This document shows, piece after piece, positions 34,818 to 46,068 of a DNA stretch of 64,000 nt (within the stretch, counting starts at the first letter, position 1; the number at the start of each line of letters is the position of its first letter). The notes beneath the pieces are model-generated. The model was not told the DNA's origin. It saw nothing but the letters and a program-made list of their open reading frames with translations, and searched no databases. A program made the translations under genes and the position numbers. The stretch is taken from positions 868,001 through 932,000 of the forward strand of contig NZ_BMFT01000001.1 in the NCBI RefSeq assembly GCF_014639155.1, read 5' to 3'. The stretch is from Paenibacillus segetis. GTDB lineage: Bacteria > Bacillota > Bacilli > Paenibacillales > Paenibacillaceae.

Positions 34818-35372
34818 TTATGTTTCAATAAAATCGATAATTTCACTCAAGTTGAACGTATATACTTGCTTTTCATCCACATGATACACATTGATCGCAT
34901 ACGTTTCAGGAATAAAGTTTAAAATTCGGCAAGGTATACTTAGTCTGTCACCATTACGAGTGACAGATAATCTAATAAGTCTGTTCTCAGAGATATGTTT
35001 TTGAATCCATTCTCCAAATTCCCCATTGTTGGCCATGTGCGCAAAGTTATCACGAATAGGTTCAGCGCTCTTTGTTTTTACGGATAGTGGCTCTGGAATG
35101 ACCCCAGGACTTTTCTTCTTATTCTGTGCGTTAGCATTTAATCGTTTGTAGGAGTTAGTAATCATCGTTTGCTTCTTAGCAGTTAATAGAGATTCAATGA
35201 TTGAACCCAATTCGATTCCGGAGTTAATACGGTAATCAATTATATTCTCAGCGTTGTTGAGCAACTGTAATAGAGCTTGCAGTGCTAGTGCATTGGTCTT
35301 GTCCTTTACCAAAACTTCTATATTGAACAAATAACCCAATTCTTCAGTGTTGTTTTGATTATGAGTGTCCAT
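34818..35372 (-). CDS. Hypothetical protein
   Basis: A 184-residue soluble protein I do not recognise. The N-terminal half is helical and Asn/Leu-rich (ALALQALLQLLNNAENIIDY); a basic linker (AQNKKKSPG) follows; the C-terminal 55 residues are beta-rich (RLIRLSVTRNGDRLSIPCRI ... YTFNLSEIIDF) and resemble a small barrel. No signal or membrane segment. GGGGGAAAT precedes the ATG. It is flanked by a strong terminator and the dps upstream region. Function unknown. Confidence 0.75.
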   Translation of the reverse strand: MDTHNQNNTEELGYLFNIEVLVKDKTNALALQALLQLLNNAENIIDYRINSGIELGSIIESLLTAKKQTMITNSYKRLNANAQNKKKSPGVIPEPLSVKTKSAEPIRDNFAHMANNGEFGEWIQKHISENRLIRLSVTRNGDRLSIPCRILNFIPETYAINVYHVDEKQVYTFNLSEIIDFIET

Positions 35373-35665
35373 ATTTCCCCCAAAAAAATCGCAATTTCAG
35401 TAATTATTCAGTTAAGAGAATCATATCATGAATTCCTCAATTAATAATAGCACCGCTCGTATCACAATCATAGTCCCTAAGTCCCTCAAGAAGGATCATT
35501 TTTTCTTGGTAACGTTTTCGGCATTCTTATTTAGTTCAAAAGTTACATGGAAACAAGTCTTTTATATGATGAACCCCTAGTTCAAAAGTTTCCTAAATAG
35601 ATAATTGGCGGAAGGTCGGGAAGATATAAAATGATCACTAACAGAAATTTGGCTAACAAATACCT

Positions 35666-35691
35666 GTTTTGCTGGGGAATAAATTGGGTAA
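35666..35691 (+). promoter_or_regulatory. Possible SigB-like promoter upstream of dps
   Basis: GTTTTG, 14-base spacer, GGGTAA, about 60 bases before the dps start; near the general-stress consensus GTTTAA-N14-GGGTAT. The rest of the 380-base gap (35373-35752) shows two TAGTTCAAAAGTT direct repeats (about 35532 and 35579) and nothing else clear. Confidence 0.4.
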
Positions 35692-35752
35692 ATAGAATAA
35701 ATAGGAACGGTTATACAATTGAAATCAAAATGGAGAAATGAGGGGTTTTATC

Positions 35753-36226
35753 ATGGCAAAGACAGATTCAGGTTCTTCAAGTAAAGTGAGCACAACAAAT
35801 CTAGAAAAAGTATTAGATGAACAAGTAGCTAACCTAAATGTGCTATACGTAAAACTTCATCATTATCATTGGTATGTTAAAGGTGAAAACTTCTACACAT
35901 TGCATATTAAATTTGAAGAGTTGTATAACGAGGTCACAGAGATGATGGATGCTATCGCTGAGCGTATGCTCACCCTTAAAGGTAGTCCTGCGGCCACGAT
36001 GAAGCAATATTTGAAGCTTGCTACGATCCAAGAAGCCTCAGGAAAAGAAGAAAGTCGGATGATGGTGCAAAATCTGATTGAGGACTTCGCTACATTATGT
36101 GAATCCTTCCATGAAGGAATTGAACTAGCTGACAAAAATAACGATCAAGTGACAAGCGACCTTTTGACAGGATTCGAAGGTGATCTTGAGAAACATATGT
36201 GGATGTTACGTTCATTTTTGGGATAA
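35753..36226 (+). CDS. dps: Dps-family ferroxidase / DNA-protecting protein
   Basis: A 157-residue Dps dodecamer subunit that oxidises and stores iron with hydrogen peroxide. The ferroxidase ligands have the family spacing: H39, H51, D66, E70. ATG 35753 has GAGGGG 8 bases upstream; an in-frame ATG at 35738 lacks a site. A Ser/Thr/Lys-rich N-terminus may contact DNA. The gene lies just before the iron-sulfur suf operon. Confidence 0.95.
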   Translation: MAKTDSGSSSKVSTTNLEKVLDEQVANLNVLYVKLHHYHWYVKGENFYTLHIKFEELYNEVTEMMDAIAERMLTLKGSPAATMKQYLKLATIQEASGKEESRMMVQNLIEDFATLCESFHEGIELADKNNDQVTSDLLTGFEGDLEKHMWMLRSFLG

Positions 36227-36271
36227 GTATGATCTAGGTTGATATTATTAATGAATAAAGTTGAATTAATA

Positions 36272-36310
36272 CGGACTTAGTCAAGGAACATGGCTAAGTC
36301 TGTTATTCTG
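36272..36310 (+). terminator. Terminator after dps
   Basis: CGGACTTAG and CTAAGTCTG arms (9 bp, one G-U), then TTATTCTG. Confidence 0.7.
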
Positions 36311-36412
36311 TCAATGAGTATTTATATAGTAAGAAGGTACTCTATACGTATAGGGACCATTGATTAAGGTAAAAAAGTAGGTTAGAATGGAATGAGAATC
36401 AGTGATAATCAC

Positions 36413-36427
36413 TTAGAATTATTCTAA
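36413..36427. promoter_or_regulatory. PerR/Fur-type 7-1-7 box upstream of suf
   Basis: TTAGAAT-T-ATTCTAA is a perfect 7-1-7 inverted repeat, close to the PerR consensus TTATAAT-N-ATTATAA. It lies in the -35 region of the suf promoter. Confidence 0.65.
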
Positions 36428-36429
36428 TC

Positions 36430-36444
36430 TGATAATCATTATGG
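36430..36444. promoter_or_regulatory. Fur-type box next to the suf -10
   Basis: TGATAAT-C-ATTATGG matches the Fur box TGATAAT-N-ATTATCA except for the last two bases, and abuts TATACT (36445-36450), the likely -10 of the suf operon. Iron- or peroxide-dependent repression of suf is suggested. Confidence 0.65.
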
Positions 36445-36532
36445 TATACTGTCTACAACTTCAGGGAGGTGTCCCTGTAACAATACACGTAATATCAAAT
36501 AATTAATGACAATTTGGAGGGAGCTTTAAAAT

Positions 36533-37315
36533 ATGTCTACACATTTCGTTATTGAAGGACTTAAAGCGACAATTGAGGAGAAACAAATTCTCAAGGGTAT
36601 CGATATTGAAATAAAGGGCGGCGAAATTCACGCGATTATGGGACCGAACGGAACTGGTAAAAGTACGCTCGCTTCCGCGCTTATGGGACATCCCAAATAT
36701 GAGGTGACTGAAGGCACTGTAACTTTGAACGGTGAAGATGTTCTGGAGATGGCAGTAGATGAACGTGCTCGTGCAGGTCTATTTTTGGCCATGCAATATC
36801 CTAGTGAAATCGCTGGAGTTACTAACTCCGATTTTCTACGCAGTGCTATCAACGCACGTCGTGGTGAAGGAAATGAAGTATCTTTGATCAAGTTCATTCG
36901 ACAAATGGAAGGCAAAATGAAGGAACTCGAAATGAATCCTGAATTTGCACACCGTTATTTAAATGAAGGTTTCTCCGGTGGGGAGAAGAAACGTAATGAA
37001 ATTCTACAAATGATGCTGCTAGATCCTAAGATCGTCGTATTGGACGAGATTGATTCCGGTTTGGATATCGATGCCCTTCGGATCGTTGCTAATGGTGTAA
37101 ATGCTATGCGTAGTGAAGATCGTGGCTTCCTTATTATTACCCACTATCAACGTTTGCTTAACTATGTAAAACCTGATTTCGTACACGTGATGATGCAAGG
37201 ACGTATTGTTAAATCCGGTGGTCCGGAATTGGCTGAACGTCTGGAGCAGGACGGATACGATTGGATCAAAGAGGAACTAGGCATTGAGGACGAGACTGTC
37301 GGTCAAGAAGCTTAA
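36533..37315 (+). CDS. sufC: Fe-S cluster assembly ATPase SufC
   Basis: A 260-residue ABC-type ATPase: Walker A GPNGTGKST, signature FSGGEKKRNE, Walker B VVLDEIDSGLD, switch ITHYQR. It forms the SufBCD scaffold complex on which Fe-S clusters are built. GGAGGGAGC precedes the ATG. First gene of the operon. Confidence 0.97.
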   Translation: MSTHFVIEGLKATIEEKQILKGIDIEIKGGEIHAIMGPNGTGKSTLASALMGHPKYEVTEGTVTLNGEDVLEMAVDERARAGLFLAMQYPSEIAGVTNSDFLRSAINARRGEGNEVSLIKFIRQMEGKMKELEMNPEFAHRYLNEGFSGGEKKRNEILQMMLLDPKIVVLDEIDSGLDIDALRIVANGVNAMRSEDRGFLIITHYQRLLNYVKPDFVHVMMQGRIVKSGGPELAERLEQDGYDWIKEELGIEDETVGQEA

Positions 37316-37333
37316 GTGGAGGGAGAAATAGAG

Positions 37334-39845
<2,512 letters not shown>

Positions 39846-39846
<1 letters not shown>

Positions 39847-40271
39847 TGCAACTTGACGATTTGTACCGCCGTGTAATTATGGATCATTATAAAACCCCAC
39901 GTAATCGTGGAACATTCGATGACGAGACTTTGACGGTAGAGTTAAATAATCCGACTTGTGGAGATCGAATCTCCCTTCATCTTGTCATCGAGGACGATAT
40001 CGTGAAAGATGCCCGGTTTACGGGAGATGGTTGCTCGATCAGTATGTCGTCTGCATCAATGATGACGGAAGCAGTTAAAGGTCGTACGTTTAGCGAAGCG
40101 ATGGAACTGGCTGACCGGTTCTCCTGCTTAATGAAGGGTGAACCAGCTGAATTTGATGACTATGAAGACATCGAAGCACTGTCGGGTGTGAATAAATTTC
40201 CTGCCAGAATCAAATGTGCAACGCTGGCATGGAATGCGTTGAAGAAGGGCATTAACGAAGAATCAAAATAA
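39846..40271 (+). CDS. sufU: Sulfur-transfer protein SufU
   Basis: A 141-residue zinc protein that accepts persulfide from SufS. The ligands are C38 and D40 (TCGD), C63 (GDGCSIS) and C124 (RIKCATL). The ATG shares one base with the sufS stop. The SufU-type insertion before KFPARIKC distinguishes it from IscU. Confidence 0.97.
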
Positions 40272-40287
40272 TAAGGGGGTATCAACC

Positions 40288-41685
40288 ATGGCCAAGAAAG
40301 CGCCTGATATGGAAGAGTATCAATATGGCTTTCGGGATGAACATAAATCAATCTTTCAGACGGGTAAGGGATTAACTCGTGAAGTTGTCATGGAAATATC
40401 CAAAATCAAGAATGAGCCTGAATGGATGTTAGACTTCCGTTTGAAATCACTAGAACAGTTCGAGAAGATGGCACTTCCTAAATGGGGTGGAGATCTCAGC
40501 GGTCTTGATTTTGACGATATTCAATATTATGTTAGACCATCAGAGAAACAAGGAAAAACGTGGGAAGAAGTTCCTACTGAAATCAAAGAAACATTTGATA
40601 AACTTGGAATTCCAGAAGCGGAACAAAAGTTTCTGGCGGGTGTCTCGGCACAGTATGAATCCGAGGTAGTTTATCATAGCATGCAAAAGGAATTGGAAGA
40701 CCAAGGTGTTATCTTTACGGATACAGATACGGCGCTCAGAGAGCATCCTGAAATTTTCCGTGAGTACTTCGGAACCGTTATTCCACACACAGACAATAAG
40801 TTTGCTGCATTGAACAGTGCGGTATGGTCAGGCGGAAGCTTCATTTATGTTCCGAAGGGCGTGAAGTGTGAAGTACCATTGCAAGCCTACTTCCGGATCA
40901 ATTCCGAGAACATGGGACAATTCGAACGCACACTGATCATTGCCGATGAAGACAGCTTTGTACACTATGTAGAAGGTTGTACGGCTCCAATTTATAGCAC
41001 GAACTCTTTGCACAGTGCTGTCGTAGAAATTATCTGTAAGAAGAACGCACGCGTGCGTTATACAACGATACAGAACTGGGCACCGAACATCTATAACCTT
41101 GTAACCAAACGTGCTGTTGCTGAAGAGAATGCAACGATGGAATGGGTTGATGGTAACATCGGCTCCAAGCTGACAATGAAATATCCAGCTGTCATTCTCA
41201 AAGGTCGCGGAGCCAAGGGAAGTGTACTTTCAATCGCTGTTGCGGGTAAAGGACAACTTCAGGATGCCGGCGCAAAAATGATCCATCTAGCTCCTGATAC
41301 AACGTCTACGATCATTTCGAAGTCGATCAGTAAGCACGGTGGTAAAGTAAGTTATCGTGGCTTGGCTTCCTTTGGCCGTAAAGCAGAAGGTGCTAAATCT
41401 AACATCAAGTGTGATACGTTGATTCTGGATAACGAATCGACTTCAGACACGATTCCTTACAATGAGATCATGAATGATAATGTCACGCTTGAGCATGAAG
41501 CTACGGTATCTAAGGTGTCAGAGGAGCAATTGTTCTATCTGATGAGCCGTGGTCTCACCGAAGCTGAAGCGACACAAATGATCGTTATGGGCTTCATCGA
41601 GCCGTTCACCAAGGAGCTTCCAATGGAATATGCGGTTGAGATGAACAGACTCATTAAGTTCGAGATGGAGGGCTCCATCGGTTAA
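40288..41685 (+). CDS. sufB: Fe-S cluster assembly protein SufB
   Basis: A 465-residue scaffold subunit homologous to SufD; it holds the nascent cluster. Features: [38 protein letters not shown] and [19 protein letters not shown]. Ribosome site AAGGGGGG. Last gene of sufCDSUB, followed by a strong terminator. Confidence 0.97.
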   Translation: MAKKAPDMEEYQYGFRDEHKSIFQTGKGLTREVVMEISKIKNEPEWMLDFRLKSLEQFEKMALPKWGGDLSGLDFDDIQYYVRPSEKQGKTWEEVPTEIKETFDKLGIPEAEQKFLAGVSAQYESEVVYHSMQKELEDQGVIFTDTDTALREHPEIFREYFGTVIPHTDNKFAALNSAVWSGGSFIYVPKGVKCEVPLQAYFRINSENMGQFERTLIIADEDSFVHYVEGCTAPIYSTNSLHSAVVEIICKKNARVRYTTIQNWAPNIYNLVTKRAVAEENATMEWVDGNIGSKLTMKYPAVILKGRGAKGSVLSIAVAGKGQLQDAGAKMIHLAPDTTSTIISKSISKHGGKVSYRGLASFGRKAEGAKSNIKCDTLILDNESTSDTIPYNEIMNDNVTLEHEATVSKVSEEQLFYLMSRGLTEAEATQMIVMGFIEPFTKELPMEYAVEMNRLIKFEMEGSIG

Positions 41686-41726
41686 CGATAGCCAAGATAT
41701 CTCGATGAAGATCTAGATATGATCGC

Positions 41727-41766
41727 AAAAAAACTCTGCTGAGCATGTAGCTAGCAGAGTTTTTTC
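41727..41766 (+). terminator. Terminator of the suf operon
   Basis: AAAAACTCTGCT pairs with AGCAGAGTTTTT, with T run; 12-bp stem, 12-base loop. Confidence 0.93.
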
Positions 41767-41777
41767 GTGATAATTCA

Positions 41778-41957
41778 TCAGGCCTCTTTATGGCAGGCAC
41801 CTATAAGAGTTTTTCGTAACAATATATGGTTATACTCATTCAGCATAGCATCAAGTTGTTGGCTTGTCTCTAGAACCTCTTGATCAGCAAGACGTTTATG
41901 TACACATAGTTTATTTAACTCTAATCGGAGTTCTTCAATCTTATGGACAATTTCCAA
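41778..41957 (-). CDS. Spo0E-like sporulation phosphatase (59 residues)
   Basis: A small frame that matches the Spo0E-like aspartyl-phosphate phosphatase family: IEELRLELNKL, then the core EVLETSQQLDAMLNEY, which carries the SQxLD active motif. These two-helix proteins dephosphorylate Spo0A-P and delay sporulation. The start is TTG 41957 with AGGAG 9 bases upstream. A basic tail with one Cys ends the protein. It lies just after the HD-GYP gene on the same strand (49 bases between) and may be co-transcribed. Confidence 0.85.
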   Translation of the reverse strand: MEIVHKIEELRLELNKLCVHKRLADQEVLETSQQLDAMLNEYNHILLRKTLIGACHKEA

Positions 41958-42006
41958 AAGTAACAGCTCCTACTAATCAGACCGCTGGAGTCTTTCAATT
42001 TATGTA

Positions 42007-43053
42007 TTACATATATACTTCAGTTATTGCCATCTCGCGTTCTTTAGATAAATCTATGAACCGTGACTCTGTTTGTACTAAGGGTCGGAAGAAATCCATT
42101 TGATTGGTCATAATAATCGATCCAATCTCTCCAGAAGTGAGAAGTACCTTCTTGCCAATAAAGTTCGGTAGTAAGTGATTGATAAGAGCTTGTGTAGGTT
42201 TCGGGCTTAGCTTACCGAAGCTAAGTGCATTCAATTCACGAAGTACTGTCAGAAACTCATGCTTTGACTGGTATACGCGGTTAGATGTCATTGCCGTATA
42301 AACATCAGCCACGGCTGTGATCTTGGCGTAAGGATGGATCTGCTCGTCTCTCAGGCCTCTAGGGTAACCAGATCCGTCATCTCGTTCATGGTGCTCGAGG
42401 GCAACTTGGGCGGAAACGCTATCACCAGTGGAGTTGAGGATGATGTCATGTCCATATTGGGCATGACGTTTTACAATCTCGAATTCTTCTGTAGTCAGCT
42501 TCCCGGGTTTGCTGAGGATATCTTGAGGCAATTTAGATTTACCGATATCGATCAAATAACCTGCTTTGCCGACCAAGTAAGCTTCTTCTTTTGGATAACC
42601 GAGCCAAGAAGCGATATAATAGGAAAGCATACCTACTTGCAAGGAGTGATTGTAAGTATAGTTGTCATTATCACCTAGCAATAAGAGCAGTGAAACTACG
42701 TCTTTTTGTCCAATTAATCCATTAATCATGGGCTCTAGTAGCTGATCAACTTTGGCTTCATCATAGGTGCCACTTGCTAACGCCGATAAGAAGATGACCT
42801 CAAACCCTTCAACAGCTTCGTCAAAGACTGGTTTTAACTTTTGCACGGAGTCCGAGATCGTGGTATTGGAATTGAAATTATGTTCTAGTATCAGCGGCTC
42901 GATATCTACGTAGTCAATTCCATGTTGCATGAGCTTTACAATCGCGTCATTGGATAAGGATGTATCTTTTTGCAGAACCAATACGCCATAACGGTTAAAA
43001 ACATCAACCTTAAGACGATCACCGGAACTGAGATCCATGATATGAACTTTCAA
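42007..43053 (-). CDS. HD-GYP domain protein with degenerate HD motif
   Basis: A 348-residue protein with an N-terminal DUF3391-like region (about 1-65) and an HD-GYP phosphodiesterase domain (about 130-330). The GYP motif (DGSGYPRG), NHSLQVG and HHER are retained, but the metal-binding HD pair is ID (I168-D169 in LIDIGKSK), where the paralogue at 44901 has H168-D169. Cyclic-di-GMP hydrolysis is therefore doubtful; it may be a sensor or partner. Start is TTG 43053 with GAGGTG upstream. Confidence 0.9.
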   Translation of the reverse strand: MKVHIMDLSSGDRLKVDVFNRYGVLVLQKDTSLSNDAIVKLMQHGIDYVDIEPLILEHNFNSNTTISDSVQKLKPVFDEAVEGFEVIFLSALASGTYDEAKVDQLLEPMINGLIGQKDVVSLLLLLGDNDNYTYNHSLQVGMLSYYIASWLGYPKEEAYLVGKAGYLIDIGKSKLPQDILSKPGKLTTEEFEIVKRHAQYGHDIILNSTGDSVSAQVALEHHERDDGSGYPRGLRDEQIHPYAKITAVADVYTAMTSNRVYQSKHEFLTVLRELNALSFGKLSPKPTQALINHLLPNFIGKKVLLTSGEIGSIIMTNQMDFFRPLVQTESRFIDLSKEREMAITEVYM

Positions 43054-43337
43054 GTTACTGACACCTCATTAAACAGTAATTTTCTTAATAATATCAGGTA
43101 AATTATGGATTGACAATGCATCCCATCTTCCCATATTTCTTTTTTCCAAGTGGGAACTCAAAGAGTGAGAAAGTAATTTCTATTTATATTCATCTCGAAT
43201 GGTTTGTCAGCCACTATAATATATCATATATAGGGAGACAATGATTAAAAATGAGGTATATAATATTGTTAGAATATTGAATGGAAATGGATAGGGACTG
43301 GGCCGGATATACAAAGGCAAACCAAGGGGGGAATGCA

Positions 43338-44780
43338 ATGTTGCAGGATGCGGACCAGGATGAATTAACCATACTTTATACAAATGATTTACACAGCCAT
43401 TTCGATGTCATGGGACGTATTTCCGCCATGGTGGAGGAACAAAGAGCGGCCTGTAAAGATGCTACATCTACACTCCTACTTGATATTGGGGATCATATGG
43501 ATCGAGCAGCACCGGAAACTGAAGGGACGATGGGACAAGCCAATGTAGATATTCTAAATCTAATGAGATATGATGCCATCACGATTGGTAATAATGAAGG
43601 GCTAACCTTTACTCCAGAGTTATTAAATCAAGCTTATGCTGGATTAATTTGCCCTGTCGTATGCGGTAACATTCGAGAGTTAGGCAAAGAACAACCTCCA
43701 AGTTGGATGATGGAGGATTTGATCGTCCAAAAAGGGAATATCACGATTGGATTAGTTGGGGCAACGGTGGCATACGCGGAGTTCTATGAATTACTGGGTC
43801 TAGAGGCGTTAGATCCGAAGCTTACAATTATGAATTCAGTAGAACGGCTACGTTCTAGGGTTGATCTGATTATTGTGATGTCACATATGGGCCTTCCTTT
43901 TGATAAAGAACTTGCTGAAGAGGTATCAGGTATTGATCTAATTATCGGAGGACACACGCATCATTTACTTGAAGAGCCGTTATTTATCGGTAGAACTGCG
44001 ATTACAGCAGCTGGTAAATTTGGACGTTATCTCGGGAGAGTCGTGTTCAAGCGAGATTACGAACAAGGAAGATTCGTTGTGACAGAGGGGAATTGTATTC
44101 CCGTAGAAGAGGGAGCAGAAGATGGTATCATTCTACGAGCGATTTCTATTCACAAGAAACAAGCCGAGGAACGGATGCAGCGTACTGTCGCGGTTACAGA
44201 TCGAACGCTACCTATTGAATATAATGTGGAGTCACCTTTTGGTAATTTGCTTGCCCAGGCGGTCCGTAGATATACCCATAGTGAGATTTCGATTGTGAAT
44301 AGTGGTCAATTATTAGCTGATCTTCCAGCGGGAGAGATTAGTGAGGGAATGTTACATGAGCGGTGCCCATCGCCAATTAACCCTTGCCGGATGAGCCTTA
44401 CAGGCGAAGATATTCTGTATACCTTGGAGCAATCACTACTTCAAGAATTTAATGAACGAGTCATTTATGGATTTGGATTTCGCGGAAAAGTTCTTGGTGG
44501 GATTTGCGTGGACGGCATGGAAATTATATACGATTTAGATCGTTTACCATATAATAGAATCCTTCAAGCAAGTGTACACGGAGTACCTATTTTACCTGAG
44601 AAAGTTTATGATGTGGGAACACTGGATATGTTCTCATTTGGTATTGGATATGAACGACTAAAGAATGGTAATCATAAACAGTTTATGTTACCTGATTTCT
44701 TGCGTGATCTGCTCAGAATGGAGCTACAGACACCTGGAGCGGTATCAGACTGTTATCTATCTAGATGGAGACCAAGCTAA
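43338..44780 (+). CDS. YunD-type metallophosphoesterase / 5'-nucleotidase family
   Basis: A 480-residue enzyme with a calcineurin-like N-terminal domain: YTNDLHSHFD, DIGDHMD, GNNE, VMSHMG and GGHTHH, followed by a 5'-nucleotidase C-terminal domain (about 305-460, EYNVESPFGNLLA, NSGQLLADLPAG). Relatives hydrolyse nucleotides or UDP-sugars. No signal peptide is visible, so it appears cytoplasmic. ATG 43338 is chosen for AAGGGGGG 7 bases upstream; the frame extends 19 codons further without a site. It lies between the two HD-GYP genes. Confidence 0.9.
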   Translation: MLQDADQDELTILYTNDLHSHFDVMGRISAMVEEQRAACKDATSTLLLDIGDHMDRAAPETEGTMGQANVDILNLMRYDAITIGNNEGLTFTPELLNQAYAGLICPVVCGNIRELGKEQPPSWMMEDLIVQKGNITIGLVGATVAYAEFYELLGLEALDPKLTIMNSVERLRSRVDLIIVMSHMGLPFDKELAEEVSGIDLIIGGHTHHLLEEPLFIGRTAITAAGKFGRYLGRVVFKRDYEQGRFVVTEGNCIPVEEGAEDGIILRAISIHKKQAEERMQRTVAVTDRTLPIEYNVESPFGNLLAQAVRRYTHSEISIVNSGQLLADLPAGEISEGMLHERCPSPINPCRMSLTGEDILYTLEQSLLQEFNERVIYGFGFRGKVLGGICVDGMEIIYDLDRLPYNRILQASVHGVPILPEKVYDVGTLDMFSFGIGYERLKNGNHKQFMLPDFLRDLLRMELQTPGAVSDCYLSRWRPS

Positions 44781-44900
44781 ATGGTTAAAATATAGTTGTA
44801 TTATTCCCGATATATAAGATAACTTTTGTTTTAAGATTCAATTGAGATTTATGTTCGTGGTCATTGTTTTTATTCTTATCAGAGATGGAGTAGTGGATTT

Positions 44901-45998
44901 ATGCGGTTAGTATCTGTCAACTCCTTGCTACCAGGAATGAAGCTTGGCAAGAAGCTATATAATGAAGAAGGTATTGTCTTACTATCGGAGAACGCGGAAT
45001 TGAGCGACCCCATTATTCGTCGTTTGAAGTCTCATGGTCTGGATTTTGTTTATGTGTCTGATCCTCGTACAGATGATATTGTGATTGAGGACATGATCAC
45101 TGAAGAGACACGTCAGCGAGCACTCATTGAGATCCGTACTAATTATCGTCAATTGATGAAACCTGCAGCGAAAGGTCTAGTCTATCCATATTTGGGAAAA
45201 GTATTCTCGAATCTAGTGGATTCAATTATGGATGACCTTGGTTCAAGAGAAGACGCGATGATTATGCTCATGAATATTAATAGCATGGATCAGTACCTAT
45301 ACCGTCATTCATTGAATGTGTGTATTTATACCATTCTTTTGGGGCAAATCCATGGATACAGCAAGGATGAGCTAACTATGCTGGGTATGGGCGCCATGTT
45401 GCACGATATCGGTAAGACCAAAGTGCCACTAGAAGTCCTTAATAAGCCAGGAAAATTAACAGATGAAGAATTTATGCAGATGAAGACCCATACGGAGATT
45501 GGGTTCAAGATACTCAAGGATGAACCAGGAATACCATTGGTCTCCGCGCATTGTGCCTATCAGCACCACGAACGAATAGATGGTAGTGGTTATCCTCGGG
45601 GAATTAAAAAAGATGAAATCCACGAATTTGCCCGTTGGATAGCGATTGCAGATGCTTTTGATGCGATGACAACCCACCGTGTATATCGCTCGGCGATGCT
45701 CCCACATCAAGCTTTAGAAGTGCTCTACACAGGTTGTGATACATGGTACGAGAAATCGAAGCTGGAAGTATTCCGGGACCGAGTTGCGATCTATCCGCTA
45801 GGGATGATGGTGAAGCTTAGTACGGGAGAGCGGGGAGTTGTCTCCCAAATTCATGGACTCATTCCGCATCGTCCGGTCATTCGCATATTGACTGATGAAT
45901 TCGGTATGGATATAAAGTCTCCTTACGAAGTGGATCTCTCTAATCAATTATCCGTTGTAATTACTGAAGTTGACAATATGGGGGTAAAAGGGGCGTAA
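44901..45998 (+). CDS. HD-GYP domain cyclic-di-GMP phosphodiesterase
   Basis: A 365-residue protein with a DUF3391-like N-terminus and an intact HD-GYP domain: H168-D169 (MLHDIGKTK), YRHSLNV, KTHTEIG, HHERIDGSGYPRG and DAFDAMTTHRVY. It is likely to hydrolyse cyclic-di-GMP. ATG 44901 follows GATGGAG. It is similar end to end to the protein at 42007, so the two are paralogues from a local duplication, one of which lost the metal motif. Confidence 0.93.
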   Translation: MRLVSVNSLLPGMKLGKKLYNEEGIVLLSENAELSDPIIRRLKSHGLDFVYVSDPRTDDIVIEDMITEETRQRALIEIRTNYRQLMKPAAKGLVYPYLGKVFSNLVDSIMDDLGSREDAMIMLMNINSMDQYLYRHSLNVCIYTILLGQIHGYSKDELTMLGMGAMLHDIGKTKVPLEVLNKPGKLTDEEFMQMKTHTEIGFKILKDEPGIPLVSAHCAYQHHERIDGSGYPRGIKKDEIHEFARWIAIADAFDAMTTHRVYRSAMLPHQALEVLYTGCDTWYEKSKLEVFRDRVAIYPLGMMVKLSTGERGVVSQIHGLIPHRPVIRILTDEFGMDIKSPYEVDLSNQLSVVITEVDNMGVKGA

Positions 45999-46068
45999 GA
46001 TTGTTGAACCCATTCCTTGATGGTTTGACAACACGCCAGATTATTTAAATAGATAAGGTGAGTAAATA

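Noticed and set aside
41864..42103. 79-codon plus-strand frame
   Set aside because: It overlaps the Spo0E-like gene and the end of the HD-GYP gene on the other strand, and has no ribosome site.
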